Below, piece by piece: positions 1 through 10,800 of a DNA stretch of 64,000 bases (its first letter is position 1; each line of letters opens with the position of its first letter). The position numbers were made by a program, and so were the translations under genes. The notes beneath the pieces are model-generated. The model had not been told where the DNA came from and ran no database searches. It worked only from the letters and a program-made list of their open reading frames with translations. This stretch comes from Brasenia schreberi (lineage: Eukaryota; Streptophyta; Magnoliopsida; Nymphaeales; Cabombaceae), in assembly GCA_036023115.1 (NCBI GenBank), contig JAYKKT010000074.1, positions 12,990,001 to 13,054,000 on the forward strand, read 5' to 3'.

Positions 1-926
1 ATAGAGACGAGCATGCTTACCCTAACCAAGTCTCTTTCCAAACCATTTCTCTCTGACACCCTTCCCATATGTAAAAGTTTGTGTGAAAACTAGATTGAGC
101 CTTTTTTTTTTACTTCGACTTTCAATGCTCACACTTTAAAGTTTCATTGTTCATCAAATGTGGAACATGTCGTTGGGCTACCCAATTTAATTCAACAAGT
201 CAAAAACATTCGTATCAAAAGGAAGGTGTGCCACCAGAAACTAGACTTGAAGGTTTCATACGAAAATCTAAGCACATCTTTCTCTCTCACGTTGCTATCT
301 CATCTCACATGAAAACTCAAACTACTCATGAATCAAACATGAAATCATCGTTTATGGGATTCTTAAAACAAGCTCAGGTGGGTCTAGGCTTGCAAATAAA
401 TAAAATACACCCAAGGTACCCAATTGCATTTGTGGAACTTTGCAGAACCTATGAAACTTTTAGTCCTGGAACTTTGTCCGAAATAAAGTTTCTTGATTCT
501 TGAAGCTTTTTGTTTCATTTCATTTCTTTTCTTCTTTTCAAGTAAAACTCACCATCGAAAGGCAACCTACTGTAGCTCTCTTCAAGAAAAACGCACACAC
601 CATGGATGGATGAACCTTTACTATGCACACACCATCAATTGAATTCAACATAGATCTTTTTAGGCAAAATTACCAACAAAGAAAGATTAAAATACAAACA
701 ATTGTTTCACCCTGCAAGAGAGTTGGCTGCCTTTTCCTTTTAAATTTAGCATTTCTTCTTCCATTCTTCCCATTTCTCCATTCATCGCGATGCCTTCACA
801 GCTCTCTTAATACCCTACTTGCACACACATGCACAAGGGAGTTCTGGTCTGTATGTAAACGTATGTAAACTTACAATGGATTGTATTCACGATTTTCGGT
901 TGCTGCAGTATAATCTTGATTGAATT
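1..926. other. Downstream flank and 3'UTR of the CRCK kinase gene
   Basis: The kinase gene on the minus strand stops at 927, so its 3'UTR must lie in the right part of this stretch. A 118-codon open frame at 147-503 on the plus strand matches nothing I recognise and has no splice or codon features that make it convincing. I see no transposon ends here. Confidence 0.4.
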
Positions 927-1809
927 TCAGGCCATCAGGCTCCCTTGGTCCATTCTTTCTTTCTCCGGAGCCTCCAGAATTTCTGAGAACATCTCTTCTT
1001 CGTTGTCTCCTTCATTTTTGCTTGTCGACCTTGGAATCTCAGCAGGTGGAGGATTAAGATTCACAAAAAATTCTCGGTAGTCTTTGCGTATATTCCACAG
1101 AACCTCCCCACATCTCCTCATACTGGGTCTACTGTGTCTCGAAGGTGCCAAGCATTGACGAGCCAACTCTAATATCTTCTCTAAAGCTATGGTGGTCGCA
1201 GGATTTCGCTGCAGTCTCGGATCCAAGGTCATGATCGCATTTCCTTCAGTGAATAACTTCATTGCCTGCATTTCGCGAAAAATAAATTCATTAGACACAA
1301 GAATTTTGGATCCCGTTATTCTTGATCACAAACTAATATCTCTAATTAAAAAGAAAAAGGAAGGATATCAAATGTTCCAATCTTGAGGAAAAGGCAGTAA
1401 CTTGTTTTTGTTCTCTTTTAAAATACATGACCGCTGCATTAAATTATGAGCCATTGTGTAAGGATTAAATTTAAACAGATTAAGAAAAAAAGAAGTTGAA
1501 AGAGATTTACCCATCGTGCAGTTATCCTTTCTTTGATGTTCCTTTTAGATTCAATGGGACGCCTCGCTGTTACAAGTTCAACCAACAGTACACCAAAAGA
1601 ATATACATCGCTCTTATCCGTTAGCTGATACGTCCTAAGATACTCTGGATCGAGGTAACCGGTAGTTCCCTTTACTTGAGTTGATACATGGGTAGCATCC
1701 AGATTCGTTGCACCCAATCGTGCAAAGCCAAAATCAGATACTTTGGCTCGAAGGTTTTCTGTGAGAAGAATATTAGATGATTTTATGTCTCTATGTATGA
1801 TAGGATGAT
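927..1809 (-). CDS. CRCK: 3' exons of the CRCK kinase (catalytic loop to C-terminus)
   Basis: These two exons (1809-1511 and 1265-927) carry the HRD and DFG motifs, the activation segment with [10 protein letters not shown], the C-lobe and an acidic tail rich in Glu. They are separated from the N-lobe exons by the 11.2-kb intron. Without the exons at 13.0-15.2 kb they would be misread as an orphan kinase fragment. The codon for Asp238 is split across the giant intron: G at 13011 and AT at 1809-1808. Confidence 0.9.
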
Positions 1810-4800
1810 CTGCATCAGAAAAAAATAGACAGAGAGAACATCAGAGATGAATTGCAATACAATGGATCACAAGCGTAACTGGAAACCGGTAACCTTTGCA
1901 ATAACTGGAAGTTTCCTTCCATCACCTTCCGTAGCAAATATAAGATCTGAATAGATAAGAGTGTGTTGGTTTGGCTCTTATCCTTTAGGTCAGGAATCCA
2001 GATTGTGGCGTCTACCGATCTGTTTAGCTCCTAAAGTTTAAACAGTATCAAATTTCAAGAAGATATTCTTGTTGTTCCAGACTCTTTTTGTCTTTCTTTT
2101 AAAAGGAAAAATGTAATAGACTATCTTTAAGAAAGGAATTTTGGTGAAAAGTGGTGAGTGAGACAAAGAATTACAAGTCTTAAGTGTAAGAGTGTCTAAC
2201 TCCACCCATGTAAGGGATCACCCTTGCATGGCTGGTGCCAAACCCGAATAAAGGAAGAGGGTTGTGTTAGGCTTCCGACAACCAACATAAAACTTTATTT
2301 GATTTTTATACCATGGATTACACAAATTATGAGCATTGTATTGCGACGTCTCCTTTTAGTGATGCGCAAGAGAGCCCGAATGTAGTGAAAAGTAAGTAAA
2401 GGGCTCACATTTTCACTCGAACGTAGTAAATCAATTGCAAAGAGGGTTCCGACATCATGAACGGGTGTGGGTAAAGAAGTTAGTCATGCTACATTGTCGC
2501 CCGAATGTAGTGAATAAATTACAGAGAGAGTCTCCACATTTTCAATATAGACGGATGCGGGGGTAAGCAAGCTAGTCCTAGATAATAAGATTCGTATTGG
2601 TTCTTAGAATATCGGAACATTGTCCGGTAAGCTAATGGAGGTAGTACATACTATGATTCAGAGAATGATTCATATTCTATATTTACAAGAGACAAAGTGG
2701 GTTGGAGAAAAAGCAAAGGATATTGAGGATAAAGGTTTTAGATTATGGTATTCGGGTAAGGAAAAGGCTCGAAACGGAGCTGGTATTATCATAAATAAAG
2801 ATTCAAATGATAGTGTAGTAGACATACAACGATATAGTGACCGAATCATGACGTTGAAATTAGTGTTAGGAGCAGAGGTTTTGAATATAGTTTGTGCTTA
2901 CGCATCCCAAGTAGGACTAGAAGATAATATAAAGATTTTTTTTTTAGGAGTTAGATAAGGTGATTAAAAGAATTCTAGAAAGGAAGATGATTTGTTTAAG
3001 AGGAGACTTAAATAGACATGTCGGTAAAGAGGCATTAAGATATCAAGGTATTCATGAAAACTTTGGTTTTGGGGATATAAATGAGGAAGGCTGCGAGATT
3101 TTAAATTTTGCTATGACATTTGATCACTTTATAGTCAATACAATCTTCAAAAAATGAGATTAATATTTAATTACTTATAAGAGTGGCTTATCACAAACAT
3201 AAATTCATTATTTTATTTATGGGAAAAAGATAGAGCGTGTTGCAAAGATTGGAAGATAATTCCATGAGAAAGCTTAACCACCCAACATCGACTTTTAGTT
3301 ATGGATTTACAGGTAAAAAAGTAGACAAAGAAGAAAAGAGTACATCGTGCTATTCAGACTAAATGGTGGAGCCTCAAAAGCGAGAAAGAAGGTATATTTA
3401 AAGAGAAAGTCCTTCAAGGAGATGCTTGGAATTATGTTGGTATACCTTATGATATATGGAACAATATAGCTATACATATTAGGAAAGTGGCAAAAGATGT
3501 GTTAGGTGAATCTAAGAGAGGTGTACCGGCACAAAAAGAATCTTGGCGGTGGAGTGAAGTAATGCAAAATAAAATCAAGGCAAAGAGGGCATGTTACAAA
3601 TTACATTATGTTAAGAAAAATAGTGAAACTTTAGAGGCTTATAAGAAAGCAAAGAAAGAAGTGAAAAAGACCGTCAGTAAAGCAAAAGCTAAAATTTGAG
3701 AGGGTTTATATAAAAAACTCAACTCAAAAGAGGGTGAAAGAGATATTTTTAGGCTAGAGATAAGATAACTAAGAATCTTAATTTTGTTAGATACATCAAA
3801 GATGAGGATGAGAAAATTATGGTGGCAAATGATGATATAAAAAATAGATGGAAAAACTATTTTCATGAGATTTTTAATGAAAATAAAGATATTCGTATTA
3901 ACTGAGGAGAGTTAGCCAAATCAGAAAAGTATATAAACCACAATTTCTACCGACGTATTCAAAAGAATGAAGTCAAAGAGACTCTTAAACATATGAAGGG
4001 TGGTAAATTGGTAGGCCCACGCAATATTCCTATAGAAGTTTGGAAATCCTAAGAGAAAATATGAATTACTTGGCTCACAAGACTATTTAATAAAATATGA
4101 AGAAACCAAAAGATCCTCGAGAAATGAAGAGCGAGTACACTTATACTCATATAGAAGAACAATAGAGAAATTTAGAATTGTGTGATTTATTAGGGTATTA
4201 AGTTAATGAGCCATACTATGAAATTATGGGAAAGAATTATTAAACATAGGTTAAGTGAAGTATCGAGTATAACAAAGAACCAATTTGGATCATGTCAGGC
4301 ATATCTATTGTTGAAGCGATTCACCTTTTAAGACGTCTTATGGAATATTTTAGAGCAAAAAAAAAAGACATTCACATGATATTTATTCATCTAGAAAAAG
4401 TTTACGATAGGTTACCAAGGGAGATTCTTTGGAAACAACAACTACAACTAAGCCTTTTCCCCATTAGATGGGGTTAGCTACATGAATTATTTGTTTCCAT
4501 AGAGCCCTATCATGTGTCATGTTAGCAGTTAACTCATAATAAGCTAGATCATTCTTTATTGTTTCTTTCCAACACTTTTGTGGTCATCCTCTACCTCTTT
4601 TAATACTTCCAAAATCTAGTTTTTCATACCTTCTTATAGGTTATTCTTTTGATCTTCTTTCTATATGTCCAAACCACCTTAAATGCTATTCTCTCATTTT
4701 ATCCTCTATTGGTACCACACATAATTTATTTCTAATAACTTCATTATGTATACAGTCATTTCTTGTATGACCACTCATCCATCTTCATTTCTGTCACAAC

Positions 4801-7800
4801 CATCTTTTGTACATGTTGATGATTAACTGCTCAATACTTACAACCATAAAACATGGCAGGTCTAATTGTTGCTCTATAATATTTACCTTTTAACTTTAAT
4901 GGTATCTTCTTATCACAAAGAATATTTGATGCTCCATTCCATTTTAACCAACCATTATTAATTTTATGCATAACATCTCCATTAATTTTATGCGTAACAT
5001 TATATTCCTTTTGGGGAATATAATGTGTGTCAATTTTAATTTCTATGTCATCTAAAGTAACCAAATGATCAAACTTACATTCCATATATTCTGTCTTTGT
5101 TCTACTAAGTCGGAAGTCTTTACTTTCTAATGTTTCTCTCCATAGTTCCAATTTTCTATTAACTTTTTCCTTAGACTCATCCACTAACACAATGTATCGA
5201 CAAATAACATACATCAAGGTACTTCGTCTTGAATATGTTTTGTTAACACATCAATCACCAATATAAATAAGTATGAACTTAAAGTTGATCCTTGATGTAA
5301 TCCAATATTAACTTCAAAGAAGTCTATTATTCTTTCATAAGTCCTCACACATGTTTTTCACCATCTTACATGTCTCTTATAAGGTTTATATATGTCAATG
5401 GGATACCTATTTTTTCCAATTGAATATGACATTGTGTTAGTGGAAGAGTCTAAGGAAAAAGTTAATAGAAAAATGGAACTATGGAGAGAAGCATTAGAAA
5501 GCAAAGGCCTCTTGACTTAGTAGAATAAAGACAGAATATATGAAATGTAAGTTTAATCAGTGTTGTCTGACGCGTATCGTATCGTGTATCGCTGGGCTCC
5601 ACGATACGGGCGTATCGTATCATATCGTATCATACTTTAATATTAAAATAATATAAAAATTAATTAAAAATCAATAAAAATTAGTAAAAAATCGAAAAAA
5701 AATCAAGAAAAAATTATGAAAAATTTGATAATTGCTTTAAATTCATATAATGTAAGTTTATTACAGATTGAGCATTCAACATTGAACAATTGCATCCAAA
5801 TTTACATATTTTGAATCCAAAAAATAAAATACAGACATAGTTTACAGTATACTACAGTTACATATAATATTACATTTTACAAATTATAATCAGGATCATC
5901 AACTAAATAATCTTCATCTTCTCCTTGTTGCAGATCCTCATCATCATCATCAGCTACGCCCACACCTTCTTCAAAATCAAATTCTTCGTCTCCATAATGT
6001 TGTTGCGCTCCTTCCAAATTAATCCAGGCAATGTCTTCTTCTGTTAGGAGGGCATTTTCTTCAGTGTCTTCCATAACCCAATCTTCTAATATATCAAAAT
6101 TATCCAAACTTATTGGATCGAACTGACTTTCTTTTCTATTTACTTTTTTTAATTGCCTACGATACAAACAAAGATAAACAATTAGTAAGTACTATTAACA
6201 ATTGAAAACTGAAGTTAAATAATATTGAATTGAAAATTTTAAAGTAATACAACATTACCTTTCACGAAGGCGCATGTTACAACGAATATAAACCAAATCA
6301 TTAAGCCTTTTGTGTTCCAACCTGTTACGCTTTTTGTATGGATGTGTTCAAAAACACTCTAATTTCTTTCACAACCTGTTGCACTAAAGGTTTGGCTTAA
6401 GACTCTGACTGCAAAATCTCTAAGGTTTGGACAATCACTTCCAAACCTATTCCACCAAACATCTATAAAAAAATACAAACATTAGAGACATAATAATCCA
6501 CAGTAATGTAAGATGCAACTTAAATATGAAAATAAACAATGTACCTGGACGCATCGTAGAGCGGTTGCGAATTGCAACAGGCAAACCCATCAAGTGAAGA
6601 GCATTATCATATATCTCCATCTCTCGATGTATCGCATCTGCTATGCTCTCATCAGGGACTAATCTGTCGATACAATCAATGATTCCTCGATTAACCTCAC
6701 CGTCCCTTTTGAAGGTTCCTGAGTACCTGAATGATGGGTTTAGATAATATGTTGCTGCATGAATAGGCTGATGCAATTGTTTATTCCATCTACTATCAAT
6801 TATTTTCCACACGGGCACATAATCTCTCTTTTTTCCATTAAAATTATTTCTGATGGCTTCTTTTGCCCTATCCATGGCTTCATAAAGGTAGCCCATAGAT
6901 GGTTTCTCCTCGCTATCAGCCAATCTCAAAACTTTCACTAAAGGACAAGTAATTTTCAATAATCTGACACATGCATTCCAAAATGAACTTCTAAAAACTG
7001 TTTCTGGAATCTCATTCAACTTTCTATTTCTTCTATTTTGAGGCAACTCTGCAAATTGTTGCCACTCATCTGAGGAGAACATTCTCTTCAAAGCTTGCTT
7101 CTATCTCACAATACTTTGTACATATAAGAAGTTTGTTGCGAACCGAGTTACAGCTGTGCGAAGAAGCTCTGCACCTTCTGTATATCTCCTCATCATACAC
7201 AAAACAAATTCATGGTTGTAAATGAATTTTGTAATATCTTGGCAACACTCAGTTGCTGCCTTTATTTCATCCATCTCACCAATGTCCTCGAGGATGAGAT
7301 CTAAACAATGGGCTGCACATGGTGTCCAGTAGAAAGTCCCATAAATATCAGCTAACTCCTTCCCAGCTGCTTTGTAGTTAGCTGCATTATCTGTAATCAA
7401 TTGGACCACATTCTATAGCCCAACCTCCTATATAATCTTATCAAATTCTTCTCGTAGGATCTCTGCAGTGTGCCTCTCCTCTGACATGTCTAGAGATCTC
7501 AAAAACATGAGTCCTTTAGGACAATATACAAGAAAGTTTAGCAATATCCTTCCTCGCCTATCGGTCCATCCATCTGCCATAATAGTGCATCATGTTTCCT
7601 TCCACGATTGTCTCAAAGTCGAACAGTATTGTTGCACTTCAATTACGGTCTGATCTAATATCTTCCCTCTCAACTTCTAATAAGAGGGCATCTTATATCC
7701 TGGACCAATGTTTGCAATTGCATCTGCCATTACTTGAAAATGAAAACTGTTTGTTGCATTAAATGGAATGCATGCATCATAAAACCATCTTCCCACTGCA

Positions 7801-10800
7801 AGGTCTGTCTGATCATGCAGTTGTTTTGAAGCCATAGCAGCACGAATTCCTGATTGAGCACCAGGTATAGTGGAAGGAGGAAAGAACGAATGTATGCTAG
7901 AAGAATAAGCTCTTCCTCTACTCCTTCCTGAACTTCCTCTTCTGCCACCTCTAAAGTCTTCAACTGTAACCCTCTTTCCTCTAGTAGGTGCTCGTGAACT
8001 GCTACTATCAATCTTTATTCGAGCATCTGAAGGCAAACTATCAGTGAATCCAAATCCAGTAGCAGTAACATCATCAGCTTCTTCATACATCTGAAAAACA
8101 TCATTTTGTTGTCTCCATTCTTGTATGTTCTCAATCATCTGCAGGCATTGCCATTTAATACCTTTTGGCAAACTTCTAACTCTGCCTGTGCATGGAGCAA
8201 CTTCTTTCCTAGTTCCTGCTAGGTGGTGTTTCAACCTTGAAATTCCACCACTAACCACCTTTTCACAAAATAAGCATATGATTTTTAACCTTGAACCCTC
8301 AACTGGTATACCCCACTGCCATGCCGGATCATTAGACTTTGAATGAGAGTCTCTACCACCCCTTCCTGCCATCTCAATGGAGTACTTTAATTCAAACAAA
8401 AACCTGAAAATAAAAGCACTTCGTAAATCCCCCAATCTTCAAATAACACTCAAATCGAGTGTCTCCCACTTCATGAATGCAATAAAAATCGTATACACAC
8501 ACTTAATAACTTCATATTTTGTCATTAAAAAAAAATGAAATATCACAAAAAACAACAAATATAAAGGAAAAATATTAAAAATATACCAAAATCCGAGTTT
8601 GGAGGCTTCCACGGGTACCGTAGGGCATGATTTTGGAGCTTTGAACACTAAGGAGGCGAAAATCGACTCTTAGGGAGCTTGAGAAACCCAAGAAGAGAGA
8701 GGAAACCCGCGAAAAATCACAGTTTTCAGTCGACCCGGGACCCTTTATAAGGGTCCCAGGGCGTATCGTGCGATACGGCCGAATCATCAGACTTTGAATG
8801 AGAGTCTCTACCACCCCTTCCTGCCATCTCAATGGAGTACTTTAATTCAAACAAAAACCTAAAAATAAAAGCACTTCGTAAATCCCCCAATCTTCAAATA
8901 ACACTCAAATCGAGTATCTCCCACTTCATGAATGCAATAAAAATCGTATACACACACTTAATAACTTCATATTTTATCATTCAAAAAAAACCGAAATAAC
9001 ACAAAAAACAACAAATATAAAGGAAAAAAATGAAAAAAAACATTAAAAATATACCAAAATCCGAGTTTGGAAGCTTGCACGGGCACCGTAGGGCACGATT
9101 TTGGAGCTTTGAACACTAATGAGGCGAAAATCAGCTCTTAGGGAGCTTGAAAAACCCAAGAAGAGAGAGGAAACCCACGAAAAATCGTGGATTTCAGTCG
9201 GCCCGGGACCCTTTATAAGGGTCCCAGGGTGTATCGTGCGATACGGCCCGTATCGCACAATACGGCCGGATCATCAGACTTTGAATGAGAGTCTCTACCA
9301 CCCCTTCCTGCCATCTCAATGGAGTACTTTAATTCAAACAAAAACTTGAAAATAAAAGCACTTTGTAAATCCCCCAATCTTCAAATAACACTCAAATCGA
9401 GTGTCTCCCACTTCATGAATGCAATAAAAATCGTATACACACACTTAATAACTTCATATTTTGTCATTCAAAAAAAAAATGAAATAACACAAAAAACAAA
9501 AAATATAAAGGAAAAAAATGAAAAAAACGTTAAAAATATACCAAAATCCGAGTTTGGAGGCTTGCACGGGCACCGTAGGGCACGATTTTGGAGCTTTGAA
9601 CACTGAGGAGGCGAAAATTGGCTCTTAGGGAGCTTGAGGAACCCAAGAAGAGAGGAAAATCATGGGTTTCAGTCGGCCCGGGACCCTTTATAAGTGTCCT
9701 AGGGCGTATCGTGCGATACGGTGCGATACTGTGGGTTTCACGATACGGGCCCCCGTATCGTATCGTGGTGGCCCACGATGCGATACGGATAACACTGAGT
9801 TTAATCATTTGGTTACTTTAGAGGACATAGAAATTAAAATTGGCACACATTGCATTCCCAAAAGGAAAGTTTTAAAGGGTCATACAAGAAAAGACCATAT
9901 ACATAATAAGGTTATTAGAAACAAAATAGGAGTGGCACCAATACAGGATAAACTGAGAGAATATTGTTTAAGATGGTTTGGACATATAGAAAGAAGATCA
10001 AAAGAAGAACCTTTAAGAAGGTATGAAAAACTAGATTTTGAAAGTATTAAAAGAGGTAGAGGACAACCACAAAAGTGTTTAAAAGAAACAATAAAGAACG
10101 ATCTAGATTTTTAAGAGTTAATTGCTAACATGGCACATGATAGGGTATTGTGGAAACAAAGAATCCATGTAGCCTATTGAAGATAGTGTTCTTTGTGTTA
10201 GTTTTATAATTTTTGATGTTTTTAGGTATTATTGTACTTGCCTGAAATACTAGGGGCATTTTGGTAATTTTCTGTACTAAGGGTATTTTGATCATTTTTG
10301 GTCAATTTTCGTTTTACAGCTCCTTATATAAGGGCTGGTAGGTTGTATTAGGATTTGAGGTTGTGTTGTAAGAAAGTGTGGAGAAGAGGGAGAGCGGCCT
10401 CCATTGGAGGTCCGCTCCTTCGATCACTCTGTTTTTCCTCCTTAATATTAGTGACAGTCTTGTTTTAATCTTCTACAATGTGTCTCTGAATTTATAGATA
10501 GCCGACCCCATCTAGTATGAGAAAAGGCTTAGTTATTGTTGTTATTGTAAGAAAACTAGTGAAACTTAAGAGGATTATAAGAAAGCAAAGAAAGAAACGA
10601 AAAAAACCGTTAGTGAAGCAAAAACTAAAATTAGAGAAGATTTATATAAAAAACTCAACTAAAAAAAGGGTGAAAGAGATATTTTTAGGATAGCTAGGGC
10701 TAGAGATAAGAAAACTAAGGATCTTAATTTTGTTAAATGCATAAAAAACGAGGATGAGAAAATTCTAGTGACAAATGATGATATAAGAAATAGATGAAAA

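Larger units (their letters stand above)
5558..9797 (-). mobile_element. hAT-superfamily DNA transposon with 8-bp target duplication
   Basis: Complete 4,240-bp element. The ends are CAGTGTTGTCTGACG at the left and, read inward from the right, CAGTGTTATCCGTATCG. It is flanked by a perfect 8-bp direct repeat AGTTTAAT (5550-5557 and 9798-9805), the size expected for hAT. Removing the element and one repeat restores continuous RTE sequence (TGTAAGTTTAATCATTTGG), so this is a nested insertion into RTE copy A. The transposase is on the minus strand and broken by stops. Subterminal CGTATCG/CGATACG motifs cluster at both ends. Confidence 0.93.
2200..10547 (+). mobile_element. RTE-clade LINE, copy A, split by later insertions
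   Basis: Non-LTR retrotransposon of the plant RTE type, with one long protein containing an apurinic endonuclease and a reverse transcriptase. The 5' end is recognisable at about 2200 (conserved leader ATGTAAGGGATCACCC). Endonuclease pieces lie at 2620-3157 (LQETKWVG; then [10 protein letters not shown]) and degenerate RT pieces at 3487-4430. Its own sequence resumes at 5421-5557 and 9798-10174, and the 3' terminus is 10499-10547 with the ATGAGAAAAGGCTTAG signature and a TTG-type tail. It is interrupted by an inverted RTE segment (4434-5420), the hAT element (5558-9797) and a probable solo LTR (10175-10498). Many stops and frameshifts make it inactive. A weak candidate target duplication is GTGTAAGAGTGT at 2185 against GTGTCACAGTGT at 12381; if real, copy B inserted into the tail of copy A. 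Confidence 0.85.

Noticed and set aside
147..503. 118-codon plus-strand frame
   Set aside because: No recognisable family and no supporting splice or neighbour evidence; it lies just downstream of the CRCK gene on the opposite strand.
8575..9606. Several open frames on both strands (for example [16 protein letters not shown])
   Set aside because: They are out-of-frame readings of the tandem units upstream of the hAT transposase. The same frame repeats with each unit.
8326..9720. Regularly spaced repeats considered as a CRISPR-like array
   Set aside because: Units are ~470 bp, contiguous and in a plant transposon. No spacers exist.
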